This document shows positions 1-5,859 of a stretch of DNA of 10,484 nucleotides, in pieces. Every line of letters starts with the position of its first letter. Position 1 is the stretch's first letter. Source of the DNA: Candidatus Omnitrophota bacterium (GTDB lineage Bacteria > Omnitrophota > Gorgyraeia > Gygaellales > Profunditerraquicolaceae); assembly GCA_023229385.1 (NCBI GenBank), contig JALNZI010000042.1, positions 1-10,484 on the forward strand. The letters are read 5' to 3'. The position numbers and the translations under genes were made by a program. Below the pieces are notes generated by a model, which ran no database searches, was not told the origin of the DNA, and saw nothing but the letters and a program-made list of their open reading frames with translations.

Positions 1-1378
1 ATCCCTTGCTCAAGTTAGCGGATTTCTTTTTGGCGATCATCACCGAATCCACACGGGACATTTGGCCGGCGCCGATACCTACAGTCTTTGTCCCTTTAGT
101 AAAAACAATGGCATTGGATTTAACATATTTGGCTACCTTCCAGCCAAAGATCAAGCTTTTCATTTGAGCCTTGGTTGGTTTTTTCTTGGTAACCACCTTA
201 AGATTATTTAAATCCAAGGTAAGCAGATCCTTTCCCTGTAAAAGCATTCCGCCGCTAACACGTTTAAATTCCGGTTCATCAATAACGCTTAAGTCATCCA
301 ACTCCAAGAGGCGCAGGTTTTTCTTATTTTGGAATAAACCTAAAGCTTCTTTATCATAAGCAGGAGCAATGATACACTCAAGAAAACCGCTCTTAGCCAC
401 AACCTTAGCAGTGGATAAATCCATTTTTCTATTTAATGCTACAATACCGCCAAAGGCCGAAAGCTGGTCGCATTTCCAGGCATTTAGATAAGCCCTATTC
501 AAGGACTTATCCTCGGCAACTCCGCAAGGATTGTTATGCTTGACAATAACCGCCGCCGGGTTTTTGAATTCTTTCACTAATTCCAGAGCAGAATTCAAAT
601 CCAGGATATTATTGAATGAAAGCTCCTTGCCTTGCAACTGCCGGGCATTAATCAACCCTTTAACCTTGCCTTTTTCTTTATAGAAGGCAGCCTGTTGATG
701 GGGATTTTCACCATAACGCAGGCCCTGGATCTTCTCAAATGATAATTTTAATTCATCAGGAAAGGCGTCCTTGGTTTTATTGATTTTAAAATAACTGCTC
801 AAATAATTATATATGGAGGCATCATATTCGCTGGTACGGGCATAAGCCTCAATACCTAATTCCCGCATTAGATCTTCAGGCAAAGAGCCGTTATTCTTTT
901 CCAGTTCGGCAATTACCTGAGCATAACGCTTGGGTTCGCAAATTACCGCCACAGATTGATGATTTTTTGCCGCTGAACGCAACATAGATGGGCCGCCGAT
1001 ATCTATATTTTCAATAACCTCATCAATACTTACGCCCGGTTTTTGAGTGGTTTTCTCGAAAGGATAAAGGTTAACTACAACCAAATCAATAAGCCCGATA
1101 CCCTGCTCTTCTAATATCCGCAGATGCTCACGGTTAGCGCGTAAAGCAAGCAGGCCGCCATGGATTTTAGGATGCAATGTCTTTACCCTTCCGTCGAGCA
1201 TCTCGGGAAATCCGGTATAGACAGAAACATCCTTAACCTGGATATTATTTTCACGCAACAGCTTTGCCGTACCCCCCGTAGAAATAATCTCCACGCCAAA
1301 TTTCTTCAATGTTTCAGCCAAATCCAGGATACCGGTCTTATCCGACAAGCTGATAAGCGCCCGCTTTATCTTAACCAT
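1..1378 (-). CDS. purH: Bifunctional AICAR formyltransferase / IMP cyclohydrolase, C-terminus cut by window edge
   Basis: This enzyme catalyses the last two steps of de novo purine synthesis in the cytoplasm: formylation of AICAR with 10-formyl-tetrahydrofolate, then ring closure to IMP. The frame is open from the ATG at 1376-1378 to the left edge and gives 459 residues, so roughly the last 60 of a usual 510-530 residue PurH are missing. The N-terminal cyclohydrolase (MGS-like) domain begins with KRALISLSDKTG and contains STGGTAKLL (33-41), the KTLHPKIHGG motif (66-75) and NIDIGGPSMLRSAAKN (124-139). The transformylase domain contains RYGENPHQ (221-228) and the KHNNPCG motif (270-276) with the catalytic His and nearby Lys. 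A Shine-Dalgarno AAGGAG at 1388-1393 (minus strand) supports the start. It lies 43 bp after the YchF-like gene in the same direction and is probably the last visible gene of that operon. The family assignment is secure. Confidence 0.97.
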   Translation of the reverse strand, partial: MVKIKRALISLSDKTGILDLAETLKKFGVEIISTGGTAKLLRENNIQVKDVSVYTGFPEMLDGRVKTLHPKIHGGLLALRANREHLRILEEQGIGLIDLVVVNLYPFEKTTQKPGVSIDEVIENIDIGGPSMLRSAAKNHQSVAVICEPKRYAQVIAELEKNNGSLPEDLMRELGIEAYARTSEYDASIYNYLSSYFKINKTKDAFPDELKLSFEKIQGLRYGENPHQQAAFYKEKGKVKGLINARQLQGKELSFNNILDLNSALELVKEFKNPAAVIVKHNNPCGVAEDKSLNRAYLNAWKCDQLSAFGGIVALNRKMDLSTAKVVAKSGFLECIIAPAYDKEALGLFQNKKNLRLLELDDLSVIDEPEFKRVSGGMLLQGKDLLTLDLNNLKVVTKKKPTKAQMKSLIFGWKVAKYVKSNAIVFTKGTKTVGIGAGQMSRVDSVMIAKKKSANLSKG

Positions 1379-1421
1379 TATCTTTCTCTCCTTAGATAGC
1401 AACTCATTATTCAGTATAAAA

Positions 1422-2123
1422 TTACTTATTAAAACGGAAATTAACTAAATCTCCGTCCTGCATAATATATTCTTTTTGTTCAAGGCGCATCTTGCCTGCC
1501 TGCTTTGCCTGAGTTTCTCCTCCGGATTGAATAAAATCGGTAAAATTTATAATTTCAGCCCGAATAAAACCCTGCTGAATATCAGAATGGATTACCCCTG
1601 CAGCTTCCCAGGCAGTAGTCCCTTTCTTAATTAACCATGCCCTGTTTTCTTTATCTCCTACGGTAAGAAAACAGATGAAGCCGCTTTGCGCTAAAGCCTT
1701 AACCAACAGGCCGCCGATGTTCTCTAATTCTTCTTTATCCATCAATACTATTGGCTTAATAGTAAACAGGCCATAACCGGAAATAAGTTCTTTATCTTCG
1801 CTGGATAACCCAATAGTAGAAACAAACTCCTCTTTCTCCAGCGCCTCTTTCATTTTATTTAATACTACTTTTTCTTTCTCCTCCGGCTGCCTGCTCAAGC
1901 GGGTTTCCACAAAATCCAGATCTCTTAAGATCAAATCCGTCTTGGCATCCTTCGGGGCAATAATCACATCTGACTCTAAAGCTGCGTCCTCGCCAAATAC
2001 TTCTATCTGGGCATAGGTTTTCTTCTTGGCCTTGACCAGCTTATCAGCTTGGTCAAGCTTTTCGTCTTTTATGTTATGTTTACCTAAAGTAATTTCCGGT
2101 ATTGCAAATGCGCTTATTTTCAT
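1422..2123 (-). CDS. YchF/Obg-family protein lacking the GTPase P-loop, with C-terminal TGS (DUF933) domain
   Basis: This 233-residue protein resembles ribosome-associated YchF (about 363 residues) but starts where YchF is already past its P-loop. Residues 8-34 (IPEITLGK, then EKLDQADKLVKAKK) match the YchF stretch with PDPRLD and AEIVKP. Residues 51-80 match the start of the helical insertion. Residues 118-124 (GLFTIKP) match the strand before the G4 motif, but the NxxE nucleotide-specificity motif is replaced by LMDKEE. The C-terminal TGS/DUF933 domain (about 150-232) is well kept, including RAWLIKKGTT, AAGVIHSDIQQGFIRAEII (174-192) and the final DGDLVNFRFN. With no G1, G3 or G4 motif visible it should not bind nucleotide by itself, so it may bind ribosomes or RNA or partner the small ORF just upstream. 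The ATG at 2121-2123 is the first usable start: the frame stays open to 2249 but has no ATG, GTG or TTG there. Membership is secure from the C-terminus; function is unknown. Confidence 0.88.
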   Translation of the reverse strand: MKISAFAIPEITLGKHNIKDEKLDQADKLVKAKKKTYAQIEVFGEDAALESDVIIAPKDAKTDLILRDLDFVETRLSRQPEEKEKVVLNKMKEALEKEEFVSTIGLSSEDKELISGYGLFTIKPIVLMDKEELENIGGLLVKALAQSGFICFLTVGDKENRAWLIKKGTTAWEAAGVIHSDIQQGFIRAEIINFTDFIQSGGETQAKQAGKMRLEQKEYIMQDGDLVNFRFNK

Positions 2124-2130
2124 AATTATT

Positions 2131-2147
2131 AAGTTAGTGACTAACTT
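2131..2147 (-). repeat. Perfect 8-1-8 inverted repeat between a distant RBS and the YchF-like start
   Basis: On the minus strand the sequence AAGTTAGTCACTAACTT is a perfect palindrome with a single central base. As RNA it can form about 7 bp with a TCA loop. It contains the stop codon of the 49-residue ORF (2134-2136), and its upstream edge overlaps the only Shine-Dalgarno candidate for the YchF-like gene (GAGGAA, 2146-2151). That candidate is 22 nt from the ATG when unfolded. Folding would bring the GAGG to within about 7 unpaired nt of the start. It could instead be a DNA operator, but its position inside the operon makes an RNA role more plausible. Confidence 0.5.
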
Positions 2148-2283
2148 CCTCGTGTTTTTTGGTGGACTGATATTGGTTAATAATTGGAGCGGCTTTTCTT
2201 TGCGGCAGTTTTTCGGCGATTGTGGCTTTACCTGACTGGATATGCCCTAAAAGAATAAAATTTCCTTTATTCTTAACATCCAT
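2134..2283 (-). CDS. Small 49-residue protein with a near-Walker-A motif
   Basis: A 49-codon ORF fills the otherwise empty space between kamA and the YchF-like gene. Its start is well supported: AAGGAG lies 6 nt before the ATG at 2281-2283. The product begins MDVKNKGNFILLGHIQSGKA. Residues 13-20 (GHIQSGKA) fit the Walker A pattern GxxxxGK[S/T] except that the last residue is Ala, and a hydrophobic strand precedes them, as in P-loop NTPases. A helix-like TIAEKLPQRK follows, then a polar tail ending EEVSH. It stops 10 bp before the YchF-like start, so translation is probably coupled. Its position and content match the N-terminal piece missing from that gene, so it may be a detached P-loop of a split YchF, a remnant, or an unrelated small protein. 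A 49-residue peptide cannot form a full GTPase domain. No family is recognised with confidence. Confidence 0.6.
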   Translation of the reverse strand: MDVKNKGNFILLGHIQSGKATIAEKLPQRKAAPIINQYQSTKKHEEVSH

Positions 2284-2324
2284 ATCGTGCTCCTTTTCAA
2301 GAAGCAGGGATAAGCCAATCCAAA

Positions 2325-3512
2325 TTATTCCAGGTAGGTATAAATCTTGCCCTTATAATTACGCAGCACATATTTTCCCTTGGCCTGGGAAAGAATATAA
2401 TTCGGGCCTATCGGAATCTTACCTCCTCCGCCAGGTCCGTCAATAACATAGGTCGGGACAGCATAGCCGGAAGTATGCCCGCGTAATTTCTCGATAATAT
2501 TTATGCCGCTGGCTACAGGGGTACGGAAGTGCTGCGTTCCCCTGACCGGGTCGCATTGATAGATATAATACGGCCTCACCCTTATCTGCAAAAGATCATG
2601 CACCAACCGTTTCATGATATAGGGACGGTCATTAATACCTTTGAGCAGCACTGACTGGCTGCCCAGGGGTACGCCGGATTCTGAAAGCATATCGCAGGCA
2701 TTCTTACAGCGCCTGGCAATCTCTTTGGGATGATTAAAATGTATGCTCATCCAGATAGGAGAATATTTCTTAAGCATATTTACCAGTTTATCGGTAATCC
2801 GCTGCGGCAGGGTTACCGGAATGCGCGTGCCTATCCTTAATAGTTCTACATGGGATATGGCCCGAATCCTGGAAATCAGGGATTCCAATACCTCATCTTC
2901 TAAAATGAGCGGGTCGCCTCCGGAAATCAGCACATCCCTTATTTTACGGTTAGTTTTTATATATTCTATAGCCGCATCAAATTTAGTCTCGGGATTTGTT
3001 TCTTTTACTTCATGATCTCCCACCAGGCGGCGGCGGGTGCAATGCCGGCAATACATCGCGCAGTGATCAGTAGATAATAGCAAAACCCTGTCCGGATACC
3101 GATGCACCAAATGCGGAACAGGAGAATCGCGGTCTTCAGCGCAGGGATCAGCCATCTCATGCGGGGAAACAGCGAATTCATCGCTTACCGGAACAGACTG
3201 TCTTCGGATAGGGCAATTCGGATCTTCTACATCGATCAGGCTGGCCCAATAAGGAGTAATCGCCATAGACAATCTTCCCTTGGCCTTATCAATACCTTTC
3301 TCTTCCTGGGGCGTAAGCTTAATAATCTGGGTTAATTCTTCCTTAGTGCAAATCCTGTGTTTTAGCTGCCAATGCCAATCTTCCCAATCCAGTGGATTAA
3401 CATCTTTATAAAGAGGAATCTGCTGGTAATCCCGTGAACGTTTGAGGGGCCGGGGAATAACCGGTGTTTCAATTTGCGCTTTTTGGCTTTCTAAACTTGA
3501 AGGATTGCTCAA
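2325..3512 (-). CDS. kamA: Lysine 2,3-aminomutase, KamA-family radical SAM/PLP enzyme
   Basis: KamA converts L-lysine to L-beta-lysine using S-adenosylmethionine, a [4Fe-4S] cluster and pyridoxal phosphate. The radical SAM motif is C151, C155, C158 in CAMYCRHCTRR. GGDP (198-201) is the usual glycine-rich motif. K365 in PGGGGKIPI is the expected PLP lysine. D321 (YIYQCD) and D358 (VIDGPGGGGK) align with the two Asp residues that hold the substrate epsilon-amino group in the Clostridium enzyme; these are Lys and Asn in glutamate 2,3-aminomutase, so lysine or a similar basic substrate is favoured. At 395 residues it ends just after YKGKIYTYLE and lacks the C-terminal Cys-rich zinc-binding extension of the clostridial enzyme. 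The start is TTG (3510-3512), overlapping the TGA stop of the preceding ATP-grasp gene, with AAAGGAAAAGG just upstream. No AblB-type acetyltransferase or EpmA is adjacent. Family is secure; exact substrate is inferred. Confidence 0.93.
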   Translation of the reverse strand: MSNPSSLESQKAQIETPVIPRPLKRSRDYQQIPLYKDVNPLDWEDWHWQLKHRICTKEELTQIIKLTPQEEKGIDKAKGRLSMAITPYWASLIDVEDPNCPIRRQSVPVSDEFAVSPHEMADPCAEDRDSPVPHLVHRYPDRVLLLSTDHCAMYCRHCTRRRLVGDHEVKETNPETKFDAAIEYIKTNRKIRDVLISGGDPLILEDEVLESLISRIRAISHVELLRIGTRIPVTLPQRITDKLVNMLKKYSPIWMSIHFNHPKEIARRCKNACDMLSESGVPLGSQSVLLKGINDRPYIMKRLVHDLLQIRVRPYYIYQCDPVRGTQHFRTPVASGINIIEKLRGHTSGYAVPTYVIDGPGGGGKIPIGPNYILSQAKGKYVLRNYKGKIYTYLE

Positions 3513-4510
3513 TTTAGCCTTTTCCTTTCTGAGGCACTCATTAGTATTGCCTCAATAAGATCATCATATTTCATCCCTGCAGCATAAGCCATTATTGGAA
3601 AATTGGATTCTTTAGGATCTAATCCCGGCAGCGGGTTAATCTCTAAAACATAAGGCGTATTGGATTTATCCAGGCGGATATCGGTACGCGAAATATCCAA
3701 ACAACCAACAGCGCGATGTGTACGCAAAGCCACATCTTTTACCTTTTCCTCAATATCTTTATCCAGCCGGGCAGGACAATAAAATTCAGGCACTAAACCT
3801 AATTCCGTATTACCCTGGAATTCCTTCATTTTCCAGGAATAAAAATACTCACCGCTTTTTTTACAATTAGAAAAGTCGATCTCTAAAATAGGCAAAACGC
3901 GGGTCTTGCCGTTTTCAAGGATGCCCACTGTCAATTCTTTGCCTTCAATAAATTCCTCAACCAAAGCTTCCTGCCGGTAGATATCTATGCACTCCCGGAC
4001 TTTCCTGAAAAGATCCTCTTTACTATTAACTACGTTTGTCTTATTTATCCCCTTGGCTGATCCTTCACAATTAGGTTTGACGATCAACGGAAAGGTCAAA
4101 TCCGCAGACAACTCTTCATCCCCTCTTACAAAAAGTTGGAAATTAGGAGTAGGGATGTTCTCCGCCTTTAATATTTTCTTGGTTAAAGCCTTATTTAAGG
4201 CCAAGGCTAAAGAAAATGTCTCCGAGCCGGTATAAGGTATATTTAAATAATCCAGGACCGCCGGGACCTCGGATTCGCGAAAACGCCCGTGTTTTCCTTC
4301 GGCTATATTAAAAACCATATCTACGCGATTTTTCTTAAAATAGGAAAACAATGCCGGATAATCCACGTCAATAGCCTCAACAGAATGCCCCTTATTTTTG
4401 AGTGCGGTGATCACGGAATTAATCGTCTCCTCGGAATCGTACTCGGAAAAATAATCCACCGGTTTCAAGGGGTCTTTTTTCTTTAAATTATAGGTCAGGG
4501 CAACTTTCAT
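3509..4510 (-). CDS. D-Ala-D-Ala-ligase-like ATP-grasp enzyme, second of a pair
   Basis: This 333-residue ATP-grasp ligase should activate a carboxylate as an acyl phosphate and join it to an amine. The N-terminal preATP-grasp domain starts MKVALTYNL and has VFNIAEGKHGRFRESEVP (66-83), the counterpart of the Ddl substrate-binding loop. The ATP-grasp fold contains FPLIVKP (140-146), the glycine-rich loop EGSAKGI (149-155), EEFIEGKELTVGI (185-197) and the metal-binding RTDIRL (275-280) and LEINPLPG (289-296), where E290 and N292 are the expected Mg ligands. All core residues appear intact. It is a clear paralogue of the gene upstream. It starts directly after that gene's TAA (TAAATG) without a clear Shine-Dalgarno, so it is probably coupled, and its TGA overlaps the kamA TTG. 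A housekeeping Ddl would normally sit with mur/fts genes, so a dedicated role with KamA is inferred. Substrate unknown. Confidence 0.88.
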   Translation of the reverse strand: MKVALTYNLKKKDPLKPVDYFSEYDSEETINSVITALKNKGHSVEAIDVDYPALFSYFKKNRVDMVFNIAEGKHGRFRESEVPAVLDYLNIPYTGSETFSLALALNKALTKKILKAENIPTPNFQLFVRGDEELSADLTFPLIVKPNCEGSAKGINKTNVVNSKEDLFRKVRECIDIYRQEALVEEFIEGKELTVGILENGKTRVLPILEIDFSNCKKSGEYFYSWKMKEFQGNTELGLVPEFYCPARLDKDIEEKVKDVALRTHRAVGCLDISRTDIRLDKSNTPYVLEINPLPGLDPKESNFPIMAYAAGMKYDDLIEAILMSASERKRLN

Positions 4511-5500
4511 TTAATTTAGGCCATTGCGGATAAGCGCGCTATTTAAAATCTTGCCTACCATTTGTTCATAGGTTATGCCGATATTTTGGGCGATAACCAT
4601 AAAAACATCTTCGGTAGATAAAGATGGCAGTGGATTGATCTCTAAGACATACGGGTTGCCTTCATTATCCACCCGGAAATCTACCCTGCCGAAATCCCGG
4701 CATTCCACGCTGTTGTAAACTTTCAAAGCCAAATCATCCAATTTATTTTTTAACTCCTGGTTAATCTTTGCCGGACAGATATACTCCAATCTATCGGAAG
4801 TAATCCGGGCGAAGGTATAGAATTTATCGTTTAATTTTAACTTTCCGTCGATCTTAATCTGGACAACAGGCATTATTTCAGGGCTTTCATTACCGACGAT
4901 AGCAACGGTAAATTCCTGCCCGGAAATAAATTCTTCAACCAGGGCTGGTTGCTTATAAGTCTTGGTAATAAAATCAACCTGCTTCTTGAGTTCTTCAATA
5001 TTTTCTACACGCGAACTCTCGCTTAATCCTTTTGAAGAACCTTCAAAACGCGGTTTGACAATCAACGGAAACTTACAATGGATATGATCGGCCAGGGCCT
5101 CCGCGGAACTAATCTCAAAAAACTTAGGGGTAGGAATTCCTTCCGCTATAAAAATCTTCTTAGCCATGACCTTATCCAGGGTCAAACCTAAAGTCAGGGC
5201 ATCTGCCCCTACAAAAGGGATTTGCGCCATTTCAAGCAAAATAGGTACCTGGGATTCACGGTTCCTGCCGGTGAGCCCTTCGGAAATATTAAAAACAATA
5301 TCTACTCCCAGGTTATCCATCTTCTCCAGCAAATTAGCGGCATTTCCTATCTTTTTTACTTTAAAGCCATTGGCGGCTATAGCCTTACCGATAATATCAA
5401 TAGTAGTAGGATGATCAAACTCCGCATTTGCATCCAGAGGATCCCCTGCTTTAAATTTGTAATCTGTTTTTAAATCGTACGTTAATCCGACAGTTTTCAT
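4511..5500 (-). CDS. D-Ala-D-Ala-ligase-like ATP-grasp enzyme, first of a pair
   Basis: First gene of the leftward operon, 329 residues, same fold and motif order as its neighbour. It begins MKTVGLTYDLKTDY, followed by VFNISEGLTGRNRESQVP (69-86), FPLIVKP (144-150), the ATP-binding loop EGSSKGL (153-159), EEFISGQEFTV (189-199), and the metal site GRVDFR (271-276) plus LEINPLP (286-292) with E287 and N289. These are the signatures of D-Ala-D-Ala-ligase-type ATP-grasp enzymes, and nothing essential seems missing. It diverges clearly from its partner outside the motifs, for example in residues 17-30 and 200-235, which fits two successive steps or two different substrates. The ATG at 5498-5500 has GGAG 3 nt upstream. 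Transcription probably starts about 150 nt upstream and passes a terminator-like hairpin. Enzyme class is confident; reaction is not known. Confidence 0.88.
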   Translation of the reverse strand: MKTVGLTYDLKTDYKFKAGDPLDANAEFDHPTTIDIIGKAIAANGFKVKKIGNAANLLEKMDNLGVDIVFNISEGLTGRNRESQVPILLEMAQIPFVGADALTLGLTLDKVMAKKIFIAEGIPTPKFFEISSAEALADHIHCKFPLIVKPRFEGSSKGLSESSRVENIEELKKQVDFITKTYKQPALVEEFISGQEFTVAIVGNESPEIMPVVQIKIDGKLKLNDKFYTFARITSDRLEYICPAKINQELKNKLDDLALKVYNSVECRDFGRVDFRVDNEGNPYVLEINPLPSLSTEDVFMVIAQNIGITYEQMVGKILNSALIRNGLN

Positions 5501-5657
5501 AATCTCCGTATTATCCTATCCCGTATCTTCTGATACACCTATTAAAAAAATAAGGGCCCAGATTTGCTTGCCATAATGAGCCCTTTAAACATCCATCCAA
5601 TTTTTCCCAACTTAGATTATCCAACCTCCCAAATAAACATCTGAATATTATATTAAC
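5501..5657 (-). promoter_or_regulatory. Structured leader of the ATP-grasp/kamA operon, possible attenuator or small RNA
   Basis: About 150 nt separate the probable transcription start (near 5657) from the first ATP-grasp gene. Reading leftward, it has a GGA-rich tract (5592-5630), then a strong intrinsic terminator (5544-5585), then a small hairpin with loop AGAA (5523-5536) and the Shine-Dalgarno near 5504-5507. No known riboswitch consensus was recognised; lysine, SAM, T-box, preQ1 and c-di-GMP types were considered by eye. Very short ORFs occur (for example ATG at 5638-5640, 7 codons with one Trp), but none has a run of regulatory codons. A terminator here means conditional read-through or a separate RNA of about 110 nt. 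Confidence 0.5.
5544..5585 (-). terminator. Intrinsic terminator inside the operon leader
   Basis: On the minus strand AAGGGCTCA (5577-5585) can pair with TGGGCCCTT (5552-5560) over 9 bp, with one G-U pair and a 16-nt loop. One A and then seven T follow (5544-5550). This is a standard Rho-independent terminator shape for leftward transcription. No leftward gene is seen between 5585 and the probable promoter at 5664-5692, so it most likely acts on the leader itself. Efficiency is unknown. Confidence 0.7.
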
Positions 5658-5663
5658 ATTATT

Positions 5664-5692
5664 TTTTTACCATAATATCCGGTTATTGTCAA
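5664..5692 (-). promoter_or_regulatory. Likely sigma-70 promoter for the ATP-grasp/kamA operon or leader RNA
   Basis: On the minus strand a consensus -35 TTGACA (5687-5692) is followed after 17 bp by TAAAAA (5664-5669), preceded by TGG, which forms an extended -10. Initiation would fall near 5657. A perfect TATAAT at 5647-5652 lies just downstream, but its -35 at the right spacing would be the poor TTATGG, so it is the weaker alternative. Confidence 0.55.
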
Positions 5693-5824
5693 GTATTTTC
5701 TGCTCCCATTTCCCGACGATAAAATAATATTTCTAATCAATCTTTAATTTTATATCCAAGAGGAGTTTTTAAACAAAACTTTCCCTAAGAACAGCTGCCA
5801 AGAAACCCATATTTAATTATTTGT
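5693..5824. other. AT-rich spacer between the divergent promoters
   Basis: No gene is supported here. An AAGAGGAG-like Shine-Dalgarno occurs on the plus strand near 5758-5765, but no start codon follows at a useful distance. AGTTTT (5764-5769) and AAAACT (5775-5780) form a weak 6-bp inverted repeat that could be an operator, but it is unremarkable in such AT-rich DNA. On the minus strand a 13-codon ORF (MGFLAAVLRESFV) has no clear ribosome binding site. Confidence 0.4.
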
Positions 5825-5853
5825 TTGACATAAGCGCTATTTTAAAATAGAAT
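5825..5853 (+). promoter_or_regulatory. Sigma-70 promoter giving a leaderless transcript for the O-antigen-ligase-like gene
   Basis: TTGACA (5825-5830), a 17-bp spacer and TAGAAT (5848-5853) make a near-consensus promoter. The expected start 6-8 bp after the -10 coincides with the A of the ATG at 5860. There is no room for a Shine-Dalgarno and none is visible before the ATG, so the transcript is predicted to be leaderless. Confidence 0.65.
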
Positions 5854-5859
5854 TGCTTT

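Noticed and set aside
2026..2446. Plus-strand ORFs across the YchF-like/kamA junction
   Set aside because: They overlap well-supported minus-strand genes, have no recognisable domain and no credible start signals; they are antisense shadows.
2325..3512. Glutamate 2,3-aminomutase or EpmB (EF-P lysine modification) as the identity of the KamA-family gene
   Set aside because: D321 and D358, the lysine-type residues, are present where glutamate mutase has Lys and Asn. EpmB is shorter and has different flanking sequence, and no epmA or efp gene is nearby.
4511..5500. Housekeeping or vancomycin-resistance D-Ala-D-Ala (or D-Lac) ligase
   Set aside because: Motifs are Ddl-like, but two paralogues sit beside kamA and no mur, fts or van genes are present. 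The substrate is left open, not assigned as D-Ala.
5523..5536. Small hairpin GTATC-TTCT-GATAC
   Set aside because: A 5-bp AT-rich stem with no T tract; too weak to be called a terminator or operator on its own, and mentioned only as part of the leader.
5617..5640. Leader peptide (7 codons, with one Trp) controlling attenuation
   Set aside because: It has no run of codons for one amino acid and no clear ribosome binding site, so ribosome-mediated attenuation is not supported.
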